Part shown: in pieces, positions 14,531 to 20,657 of the stretch
Numbering within the stretch: position 1 is the first letter of the stretch
Layout: every line of letters begins with the position of its first letter
Origin: JAFDVL01 sp043736395
GTDB lineage: Bacteria; Acidobacteriota; Blastocatellia; RBC074
DNA length: 20,657 bases
Direction: 5' to 3'
Assembly: GCA_043736395.1 (NCBI GenBank)
Contig: JAYTCQ010000346.1
Span: forward strand, 1-20,657
The notes under the pieces: model-generated
The model's input: only the letters and a program-made list of their open reading frames with translations
Databases searched by the model: none
What the model was told of the DNA's origin: nothing
Made by a program: the position numbers and the translations under genes

Positions 14531-17214
14531 CAATCACCACTTGTCACCTGCCTTTTTTCGATGTCCAAATGTTCGATCTCTAAATGATGCAGGAAAAGGG
14601 AAGAGCCAACGGATGAAACCGCGCGTGACGGGGCAATAGCAGCAATCGGCGATGCAACGCCTACTTCGCGTATGGTTGGAATTTGTATACTCTCGGTTTG
14701 TGGTTCCATACTTAAGCGACGCAACATGACTTGCAGTGTCGCCAACGCCGCCCCGGTTTCATAGAGTTTCCGCGATCCCAACAGAAGTGCCCCCATTCCC
14801 AGCACGAGCGCAACGATCCTTCCACCATTGCTGCCACTCAAAAGTGCGGCGACAATCAGACCAATCAAGAGCATCATTGTGCTCAGACCGAAGCGCGAAA
14901 AATTCGGACCACAACGAAAACGCGCATATTGCTTGTTCCCTCCGTGTTCCTCTACGGCTAAACTGAGCCGCGCCCCACCGAGCAAGCCGCCACGAATCTC
15001 TAAATCCCACGCCTCGAAATCTCCCCCGCGAAAGACGCACCCACCAGCTTCACTCAACATTTTTTCCAACCTTTCCAAGCGTTCTTCGGATGAATGCCAT
15101 CGTTCGCTCCAAATCGAAATGGTTTGTGATCTGGGCAGGCTGAATCCTTGAATACCTCGTTTACGCCACATTGTTAGACCGTATTGCAATCGTCCTTTCA
15201 AGCGCGCTATTGGCTGTAATAAATGTAAGACCGTTGTCATCCCCCATAATTTCAGCCAGCTCGAATGTGTGGTGCAGGAGGGAGAGGTAAACGAAGCCTG
15301 TGCCGCACTTTTCGCAGCTTGTCCGATCACCAAACCAACCGCTGATAAAAATAATGGCAGTGTCAACAATAACGGCTTCCAGGCAACGCCCAGCATAGAA
15401 AAAATGGGCAGCACCGCCAGTAACAAATTCCATTCCGGCATAAGCGGAAGCGAGCCAAGATGGTATTGCGCAGGTTGATAAAGTGATTGGAACAGGCCGC
15501 TTCCCCAGGTGCCGTGATAAATACGCGCTTTGGTATTGAGTAGCGTTTGCGTCAATCCTTTGCCATACAACCGCCCCGTCCAATTGAGGTGTCCCGCCGC
15601 GTTATATTTTTCCGGCCACTTCGCTTCCAGCAAGGCTTCCGCACGACCATAGCCTTGCTGTTGCTTCCAGTACATTTTTAGAGAATTGCGCCGATGATGC
15701 CAAACCATAGCGGCGGGGCTGAAACCAAGTTTTCCGCCGTATTGTTGCACCCGCCAGCATAAATCCACATCATCTCCGGCGGTACGATAACGCGGATCAA
15801 AGCCCTTAACGGCCTGCAACACGTCACGCCGAAAAGCCATGTTGCAACCAGGAAGATGCTCAGCTTCTGTATCTGATAGCAGTACATGCACCGGCCCGCC
15901 GGGCGCATTCGCTACGCAATCGGCAATCCATCCATCGCCCGGCGGCGCGATATTCGGGCCACCGACTCCGGCATAATTTCCGGTCATAAATGTCCACGCC
16001 AGATACCGTAGCCATTGGGGATCAGGTCGCGCATCATCATCTGTGTACGCGATAATTTCCCCGGTTGCGGCTTCCATCCCTGTGTTACGCGCGTTACTTA
16101 ATCCGTGATTTGAAGTGCTGAGCAGGCGCACCGGATATTGCGAAACAATGTGCGCCGTATTATCCGTTGAACCATCATTGACGACGATCGTTTCGAAATT
16201 CGGGTAATCCAGTTCCATCAATCCGTCCAAGCAATCCTGAATCGTGCGCGCTCCGTTATAGGTACAAACCACGACCGAAATACGCGGCCAGGGTGTATCC
16301 GCCGGAAAAGGAATTTCCACAAATGCCTGACGCACCGCCGCGAGTGCGGGTTTAGGACTGCGATCCCGTCGTGTCAAGCCGAAATCCCAGTCTTCAATGT
16401 CAAAGCCACCCCGCCACCATTCATCTGTCCACGCGAAAACGAATGCCCCGGCACAGCCCGCTGCAAACACTGTCCGTACTTGCCAGGCTAACGTCAAAGC
16501 TTGTTGTTCCTCCCCGTTGCGGCGACTATCGAGACCAATTTCAGCCATTACTAGCGGGCGGTCTCCGGCTAGATTTTGTAGGCGAGCTAAGTAAGCAGAA
16601 AGTTTTTCTTCAGATTCGAGATAAACATTGAAGCAACAAAAATCCAGGAAAGGAAGTTGTAAATATTCGGTCGAAGGATAGTTGACATAAGTCACGAGTG
16701 CCGCTTCGTCTACGGCTTTGATGACTTGATACAGTTGCTTAAGGAATCGCTCAATTCGTGACCGACCATACCACCGGACAATTTGCGTTGGAATTTCATT
16801 TCCGATGGTGAAACACAACAGAGCGGGATGTCCAGCACAGATGCGAGCAGATTGTCTGACACGGTCGAGAATATTTTGTGCTAATTTTGCGTCATCCAGA
16901 AACGTTAAGTGCTGTTCCCATGGCATTCCCACCATCACACGTAACCCGTGTCGCTGCGCGGTATCCAACAACCACCGGGGCGGCACGGTATAAGTTCGAA
17001 CGGTATTCACGCCGTTTTCAGCCATTAACGCAAAATCACGCTCAACTTGTTCCGGCGTAAATTGTTCACCTCCATTTTCGTCGGGTCTAAATGTTCCGTA
17101 TGTAACTCCCCGCGCATAGAATTTCTGTTTGCCTACATAGATAAATTTCCCTCGAATATGCGGACGCGGTGGCGAAGTTTCATCTGATTGAGATGGAGTA
17201 AATGACTGTAACAT
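14530..17214 (-). CDS. Bifunctional glycoside hydrolase (GH2/GH5-like TIM barrel) fused to family 2 glycosyltransferase, membrane-bound
   Basis: 894 aa from ATG 17214, ten bases after AGAGG. Residue numbers here count from a TTG three codons earlier. Domain 1 (about 25-305) is a TIM-barrel like the catalytic part of GH2/GH5 enzymes: FYARGVTYGTFRPDENG, LMAENGVNTVRTYTVPP, acid/base Glu143 in FTIGNEI, nucleophile Glu228 in VMAEIGLDSRR and FAWTDEWW. Domain 2 (about 314-545) is GT2: ISVVVCTYNGARTIQDCLDG, ETIVVNDGSTD, metal site DDD at 395-397, PGCNMAFRRDVL, base region AGDDVDLCW at 482-490 and a QGYGRAE segment. Hydrophobic spans at about 598-635 and 783-818 anchor it. No signal peptide is seen, so the GT faces the cytoplasm and the barrel may too, acting as a trimming, binding or transglycosylating domain. 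First gene of the operon. Confidence 0.85.
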   Translation of the reverse strand: MLQSFTPSQSDETSPPRPHIRGKFIYVGKQKFYARGVTYGTFRPDENGGEQFTPEQVERDFALMAENGVNTVRTYTVPPRWLLDTAQRHGLRVMVGMPWEQHLTFLDDAKLAQNILDRVRQSARICAGHPALLCFTIGNEIPTQIVRWYGRSRIERFLKQLYQVIKAVDEAALVTYVNYPSTEYLQLPFLDFCCFNVYLESEEKLSAYLARLQNLAGDRPLVMAEIGLDSRRNGEEQQALTLAWQVRTVFAAGCAGAFVFAWTDEWWRGGFDIEDWDFGLTRRDRSPKPALAAVRQAFVEIPFPADTPWPRISVVVCTYNGARTIQDCLDGLMELDYPNFETIVVNDGSTDNTAHIVSQYPVRLLSTSNHGLSNARNTGMEAATGEIIAYTDDDARPDPQWLRYLAWTFMTGNYAGVGGPNIAPPGDGWIADCVANAPGGPVHVLLSDTEAEHLPGCNMAFRRDVLQAVKGFDPRYRTAGDDVDLCWRVQQYGGKLGFSPAAMVWHHRRNSLKMYWKQQQGYGRAEALLEAKWPEKYNAAGHLNWTGRLYGKGLTQTLLNTKARIYHGTWGSGLFQSLYQPAQYHLGSLPLMPEWNLLLAVLPIFSMLGVAWKPLLLTLPLFLSAVGLVIGQAAKSAAQASFTSPSCTTHSSWLKLWGMTTVLHLLQPIARLKGRLQYGLTMWRKRGIQGFSLPRSQTISIWSERWHSSEERLERLEKMLSEAGGCVFRGGDFEAWDLEIRGGLLGGARLSLAVEEHGGNKQYARFRCGPNFSRFGLSTMMLLIGLIVAALLSGSNGGRIVALVLGMGALLLGSRKLYETGAALATLQVMLRRLSMEPQTESIQIPTIREVGVASPIAAIAPSRAVSSVGSSLFLHHLEIEHLDIEKRQVTSGD

Positions 17215-17330
17215 TTTACACAAACCTCTTCTGTGAAGAGTTTAAAGCTATTCACAATTTTAACATTTAACTAGGGGGGAGGTTTTGAATGAAAAACAAT
17301 TGACAGACACTTGCTAGCGACACAACTAAA

Positions 17331-17368
17331 CTATAGGTTAAGGCTAGCCGACAATTCTTAACCTATAG
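17331..17368. repeat. 12-bp perfect inverted repeat upstream of the operon
   Basis: CTATAGGTTAAG (17331-17342) pairs exactly with 17357-17368 around a 14-nt loop that contains GCTAGC. It lies about 117 bases before the GH-GT2 start and could form in the operon's leader RNA or be bound as DNA by a dimeric regulator. There is no U-tract after it on the minus strand, so a simple terminator is unlikely. Confidence 0.6.
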
Positions 17369-17671
17369 TCAGGTCATACGCGAACAATTTAAGGATGTCT
17401 AAGTAATTAGATAAATCTTTATTTACCAGTAAATATCTTAAAGATAGTCACAGATATTAGTGCCGTGCTTTTGTCGCCTATCCTGAGAAACCGCTAAAAA
17501 ACTCGGTTTTCAATACTATCTGACAAAGGATAAAATCTAAGTTATTAAAATTGAATGGGGAGATACCTGACTTTCAAAAGATACCATACAATAAATAATG
17601 AAACAATGGGCATGAATGAATTTTCTTATTGCAAACTCCGGTAAAGAAGAACTTTTATTGAAGAATCGTAT

Positions 17672-17686
17672 TAGTTAACTAAACTG
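17672..17686 (+). promoter_or_regulatory. Shared upstream motif, copy 1
   Basis: TAGTTAACTAAACTG lies about 147 bases before ATG 17834. It matches 14 of 15 bases of a motif at 19883-19897 that lies 39 bases before another plus-strand secreted-protein gene. The centre is palindromic (TTAGTTAACTAA). It may be a common operator; with only two copies visible this is tentative. Confidence 0.3.
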
Positions 17687-17833
17687 AACTAAACAATGTT
17701 GGGCAAAGCAATGGTTATATTTGAATCTGTAAAGTTCTATGTGTTGATTCGTGCTACATAATTCTGTAATCTTTTGCCAGCTCACAAAATGCGCGTGAAA
17801 ATCATTCGGGTAACTGCTAGCAAGGAAGTCATA

Positions 17834-18772
17834 ATGGAAATACTGCTCTTCATAATCTCTCTACCATTGCTATTTTGGTCACAAGGAATCGAAACTGCGC
17901 CACAGCTCAAGCAAGCAGGCATTGAGCAAATTGCAGTCTTACCCGAAATGGCGGACGCGTGGCGCAAGACAGAATTGCAAATTGTAGTGATGTCGAAAAA
18001 TGAAGTGGAAGGACGCGAACGCATACTAATTCCGGGCATTCAGCGCAAAGTGAATGTTGCTTCGCCCACGAGTGCGCCGTGGGTAGATGCCAACGGCTGG
18101 CGTTTTATTCGACAGCCATCAGGACAGTTTTTGTCTGATGTCCCAAAGGGGCGAGCGGCTTTGGCTGCTTTTGAAGCTTTTGTTTACAACGCTGATGTCG
18201 TAGTAAAAATTGATCCTGCCGATGTGAATGAATTCGGAAAAGCGCTTACTTTTTTGCGAACCTTACCGACGGACGAATTACCTCCGGTGGCAGATATAAA
18301 TGTTATTGATAATGGCTCTGCAATCACCGGAGAAGTTATCAATTTATTGACGAGAAGAAATTTGTTATTTCGCCTCTCCAGTGCGCCGTCAAATCTTTTT
18401 CCCATTAATCTCAAAATCGGATCACGCGAATATTCAGAAGATGAAGCTGCGAATCCAAGTGCTTTTGCGCAAAAAATTCGTCGTCAACTCAGCGACGAAA
18501 AGCGTTCGCTCAGAGTGTATGGCAGCGAAGTCGTGATTGCCCGATTACTTGGTGATAGCAATAGAACTCGGTTACATTTATTGAATTACAGTGGACGCGA
18601 ATTGGAAGGATTGCGAATCCGGATACGCGGAAAATTAACAGGAAAAGAAGCCATGGTCGCAGGTTTCGGACGAGAAGATTTGCAGGATTTTATGACGGTC
18701 GATGGTGGGACGGAATTTACGATTCCTAAAGTTGGAAGTTATGCGATGGTTGAATTGCAGGCGGCGAAATGA
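17834..18772 (+). CDS. Secreted protein of unknown function
   Basis: 312 aa from ATG 17834, chosen because AAGGAAG at 17822-17828 lies five bases upstream; the frame is open to 17774 but the extra 20 residues would spoil the signal peptide. The leader MEILLFIISLPLLFWSQ predicts export, though with few basic residues. I do not recognise a named domain. Residues about 35-110 look like alternating strands and helices (IEQIAVLPEMADAWRKT, LIPGIQRKVNVASPTSAPWVDANGWRFI) as in TIM-barrel-like or amidotransferase-like proteins, and the last 90 residues look like an all-beta sandwich (SLRVYGSEVVIARLLGD, RLHLLNYSGRELEGLRIRIRG, TEFTIPKVGSYAMVELQ), recalling the C-terminal beta domains of glycoside hydrolases. 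A carbohydrate role is only a guess. It converges on the ApbE gene with three bases between stops. Confidence 0.75.
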   Translation: MEILLFIISLPLLFWSQGIETAPQLKQAGIEQIAVLPEMADAWRKTELQIVVMSKNEVEGRERILIPGIQRKVNVASPTSAPWVDANGWRFIRQPSGQFLSDVPKGRAALAAFEAFVYNADVVVKIDPADVNEFGKALTFLRTLPTDELPPVADINVIDNGSAITGEVINLLTRRNLLFRLSSAPSNLFPINLKIGSREYSEDEAANPSAFAQKIRRQLSDEKRSLRVYGSEVVIARLLGDSNRTRLHLLNYSGRELEGLRIRIRGKLTGKEAMVAGFGREDLQDFMTVDGGTEFTIPKVGSYAMVELQAAK

Positions 18773-18775
18773 TTT

Positions 18776-19786
18776 TCAATAACGCAGTATTTTCCAGTGA
18801 TTGCCATATTCCGGCAAAAAGAAAATTACCATTGTCTCAGAATAATTTTTCAGCAACTTCCTTGTCTTTTTGAAACCCCGCACATAGAAAATATTATCCA
18901 GCGCATCGCCTTTTGTTCCAGTGTTAGTAATCACTGCAACGCTTAAAACATTCATCACAGGCTGCCCCGTCCGCGGGTCCATAATGTGCGAATAGCGTTT
19001 CCCATTCAGTTCAAAATTTTTTTCAGAGCTGCCGGAAATTGAGAGCGCCTGGTTTTTTAAATTCACCGTCAGAGCAATTTTCCGCGCATCCAGCGGGTCT
19101 TGAATTTCGACCTCCCAGCCATCTTTTTCAGGCGGCGCACCTAAGCCATAGATCGTACTCCCACCCGCGCTAATTAATGCTCGTTCGATGCCGCGGGTTG
19201 TTAGAATTTTTATGGCTTGATCAACGGCATAGCCTTTCGCGATGCCGCCTAAATCCAGCTCAATCCCTGCACGGTCAAAGCGAATGGTTTTTTCTTTCGC
19301 GTTTAGAGTCACATGTTGATAGCCAATTTTTTGACGGGCTTCGCGTAACTCTTTTTGATTTGGCATTCGCCCTTCACCGCGAAAAAATCCCCAGGCTTTC
19401 ATTAACGGGCCGACCGTGATGTCGAAGGCTCCATCAGAATCCTGACTATAACGAACGCATTCAGTAATGAAGTTGAATAACTCAGAATCAATTTTGACGG
19501 GACGCTGAAAGGCTTCACGATTAAGCTGTGAGAGCGGACTCTCTTTTTTGTAATGGCTCATCAAGCGATCAATGCGATCAACTTCATCAAAAGCTTCATT
19601 GATTATTTGGCGCAATTGTTTTTCATCTGTGCCGTAGGCTGTGATGGCATAAGTGCAGGCCATTGATATGCGATGATCCTCAAAGCGAACCAGCTTTGAC
19701 TGTGCAAAGTTGACCGCAGGGCTGAGTAACAGAATCAAGGTTGCGACTAAGCTTTGCGTCTTGTGACATAATCGTGATTGCAGCAT
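18776..19786 (-). CDS. apbE: Exported FAD:protein FMN transferase (ApbE family)
   Basis: ApbE covalently attaches FMN from FAD to Ser/Thr of periplasmic or membrane flavoproteins (such as NqrB/RnfG-type subunits). The 336-aa product has a signal peptide (residues about 1-28, ending AVNFAQ) without a lipobox Cys, so it is soluble periplasmic rather than a lipoprotein. Family motifs in order: MSHYKKESPLSQLNREA, GAFDITVGPLMKAWGF, ELDLGGIAKGYAVD (FAD binding), ALISAGGSTIYGLG, HIMDPRTGQPV and GDALDN. In the last, the usual (A)DALxT metal-binding Asp is kept but the following Thr is replaced by Asn. Start ATG 19786 has no strong Shine-Dalgarno. No target flavoprotein is encoded nearby. Family call is firm. 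Confidence 0.92.
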   Translation of the reverse strand: MLQSRLCHKTQSLVATLILLLSPAVNFAQSKLVRFEDHRISMACTYAITAYGTDEKQLRQIINEAFDEVDRIDRLMSHYKKESPLSQLNREAFQRPVKIDSELFNFITECVRYSQDSDGAFDITVGPLMKAWGFFRGEGRMPNQKELREARQKIGYQHVTLNAKEKTIRFDRAGIELDLGGIAKGYAVDQAIKILTTRGIERALISAGGSTIYGLGAPPEKDGWEVEIQDPLDARKIALTVNLKNQALSISGSSEKNFELNGKRYSHIMDPRTGQPVMNVLSVAVITNTGTKGDALDNIFYVRGFKKTRKLLKNYSETMVIFFLPEYGNHWKILRY

Positions 19787-19882
19787 AATGCGTCTTGGCC
19801 AAAAAAATCATAATCGCTTGAATATGAAGGCTCGGAAATTTCATTTTTTCTGAAGCCATTCCGTTGGGATTCAAGTTTTCAA

Positions 19883-19897
19883 TAGTTAATTAAACTG
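19883..19897 (+). promoter_or_regulatory. Shared upstream motif, copy 2
   Basis: TAGTTAATTAAACTG, one mismatch from the copy at 17672-17686. It sits in the 150-bp divergent gap between apbE and the gene starting at 19937. Function unproven. Confidence 0.3.
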
Positions 19898-19936
19898 TGC
19901 AGTAGTCTTTTTATTTTATAACCTTAATTTATAGAT

Positions 19937-20657
19937 ATGAAGTTGAGTTCCTCTATTGTGAAGTTTATTGTTGGCATTCTTTTGTGTCTAGCCTTACCGA
20001 TAGTGGCGCAAAATCCTCTGTCATCACTGGAAGAAAACAAATCTTTAGAACGCACCATAGCGGGTACTGAGATTCATTCGTATCAGCTTATTCTTGCTGC
20101 CGGAGAATCTGCACGTGTAGAATTACTCGCGAACATGGCCAGCCTGAATCTCTCGTTGTTATCTGATAAAAATGAATGGATCGCCGCCATCAGTGAAGTA
20201 GATTCGCCTAACTATAAACGTCTGGACATTGTGGCGGAACGAGCGACAAATTACGTCATCAAAGTCACATCAGAATACGACAAAGCTCTCGCCGCAAAAT
20301 ATCAACTGACACTGTTCGACAAACACGCAGCGACGCCGCAAGACCGCAAACGTTTTTCCTTACACATCCTTGATTGGGAAGTCGTGAGCCTGTATCGCCA
20401 ACAGGAAAAATCCGCCTTGCAACAGTCCGCTGAGAAGGCGCACGCCGCCGCCTTCCGCTGGCGGGTGTTCAGCGACCGACAGCAGCATTCACTCATCGAA
20501 CTGATGCTCGAAGTCAGTGTAGACATTCGGAAAAACCTTGATCCGCAACTCCTCGCCCGCGCTAATCTTGTAGGGGTTTCAGGAAGAGTTCGCATTAAAC
20601 CCAAGTTTGAGATAATGAAAACGTTCCAAGGCCATGGCGAGCATTTTAATGCCCGGC
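19937..20657 (+). CDS. Secreted protein, N-terminal part (CHAT/TPR-type acidobacterial protein likely), runs off window
   Basis: The frame opens at ATG 19937 and stays open to the window end, giving 240 residues with no stop. The leader MKLSSSIVKFIVGILLCLALPIVAQ is followed by an exported domain with LERTIAGTEIHSYQLILAAGESARVELL, a beta-sandwich-like module (long segment at residues 38 to 65, then ERATNYVIKVTSEYDK at about 101-116 and AAKYQLTLFDKHAATPQDR at about 119-137). This order, with a repeated 'HSY.L.L.AGE..RVE' strand and a 'AT..D+' hinge, is seen at the N-termini of large acidobacterial proteins that continue into TPRs and a CHAT peptidase-like domain. The part visible after residue 137 is helical but shows no clear TPR, so the C-terminal identity is inferred. 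No good Shine-Dalgarno is seen before the ATG. Confidence 0.65.
   Translation, partial: MKLSSSIVKFIVGILLCLALPIVAQNPLSSLEENKSLERTIAGTEIHSYQLILAAGESARVELLANMASLNLSLLSDKNEWIAAISEVDSPNYKRLDIVAERATNYVIKVTSEYDKALAAKYQLTLFDKHAATPQDRKRFSLHILDWEVVSLYRQQEKSALQQSAEKAHAAAFRWRVFSDRQQHSLIELMLEVSVDIRKNLDPQLLARANLVGVSGRVRIKPKFEIMKTFQGHGEHFNAR

Larger units (their letters stand above)
4531..17214 (-). other. Candidate biosynthesis and export operon (acylated glycan or glycolipid)
   Basis: Eleven genes read in one direction with gaps of about 2 to 56 bases. Order of transcription is GH-GT2 fusion, ABC exporter, GNAT-like, GNAT-like, GT-B glycosyltransferase, ACP, ketosynthase, GT9 (frameshifted), beta-helix acyltransferase, beta-helix acyltransferase, diiron oxygenase. 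Spacing and shared strand support one transcript, probably starting in the 17215-17833 gap. Hand counts show the base shift: 33 of 60 G+C at 13261-13320 in the ABC gene against 24 of 60 at 3901-3960 in the DUF362 gene. Glycosyltransferases plus a lipid/polysaccharide-type exporter point to a surface or secreted glycoconjugate; ACP plus KS point to an acyl moiety. I know of no named system with this composition. Operon structure is fairly safe; product is inference. Confidence 0.65.
17224..17833. other. Long AT-rich divergent intergenic region, dyad-rich, no gene seen
   Basis: About 600 bases separate the start of the minus-strand operon from the next plus-strand gene. I find no convincing reading frame, tRNA or known RNA in it. 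Dyads include a 12-bp hairpin (17331-17368), ATTTAC-CA-GTAAAT at 17421-17434, TATCTT-A-AAGATA at 17434-17446 and the 12-bp palindrome TTAGTTAACTAA at 17671-17682. AACTAAAC occurs three times (17324-17331, 17677-17684, 17687-17694). A leader, operators and both promoters presumably lie here, but no -35/-10 pair is clear enough to call. Confidence 0.6.

Noticed and set aside
17300..17305. Perfect TTGACA as a plus-strand -35
   Set aside because: No acceptable -10 lies 16 to 19 bases downstream; the nearest TAAACT is 21 bases away and no gene follows for 500 bases.
17331..17368. Intrinsic terminator
   Set aside because: Stem is AT-rich and no run of T follows on either strand; an operator or leader hairpin is more likely.
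20302..20604. 100-codon minus-strand frame near the right edge
   Set aside because: It is a Ser/Arg/Cys-rich shadow of the plus-strand secreted-protein gene that starts at 19937 and stays open to the end.

Overview
The window reads as chromosomal DNA of a Gram-negative bacterium, most likely an Acidobacteriota member of Blastocatellia type. This is an inference from gene style: several exported proteins with '...FAQ' signal-peptide ends, many TPR proteins, a Tat-type RidA protein beside a DUF362 protein, and the start of a secreted protein resembling the N-termini of acidobacterial CHAT/TPR proteins. No rRNA, tRNA, CRISPR array, transposase or phage gene was found.

Layout. (1) Bases 1-4486 are AT-leaning housekeeping or accessory DNA: a 17-bp hairpin at the left edge, an exported TPR protein (+), a 153-bp palindromic repeat element filling a convergent gap, a second exported TPR protein (-), then a two-gene unit (+) of a Tat-exported RidA-like protein and a DUF362 protein. 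(2) Bases 4531-17214 are a tightly packed run of eleven genes, all on the minus strand and more GC-rich than the flanks. In transcription order: glycoside-hydrolase/GT2 fusion with membrane segments, ABC exporter, two paralogous GNAT-like proteins, a GT-B glycosyltransferase, an acyl carrier protein, a beta-ketoacyl-ACP synthase, a GT9 heptosyltransferase-type gene broken by a frameshift, two left-handed beta-helix acyltransferases, and a ferritin-like diiron oxygenase. (3) Bases 17215-17833 are a long AT-rich divergent intergenic region full of dyads. (4) Bases 17834-20657 hold a secreted protein of unknown function (+), an exported ApbE-type flavin transferase (-), and the 5' part of a secreted protein (+) that runs off the window.

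How it may work together. The minus-strand cluster combines chain-building parts (ACP plus FabF-like KS), an oxygenase of the kind that can modify acyl or aryl groups, two O-acetyl/acyl-transferase-like beta-helix proteins, two GNAT-fold proteins, three glycosyltransferase activities and a flippase/exporter. The simplest reading is assembly and export of an acylated, decorated glycan or glycolipid. I do not recognise it as a named pathway, and the product cannot be read from the sequence. No adenylation domain, ketoreductase, dehydratase or thioesterase is present, so the acyl part either borrows central fatty-acid enzymes or is very short. The cluster is the best candidate in this window for an undescribed system. 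The frameshift in the GT9 gene is the main reason for doubting that every step is active in this strain.
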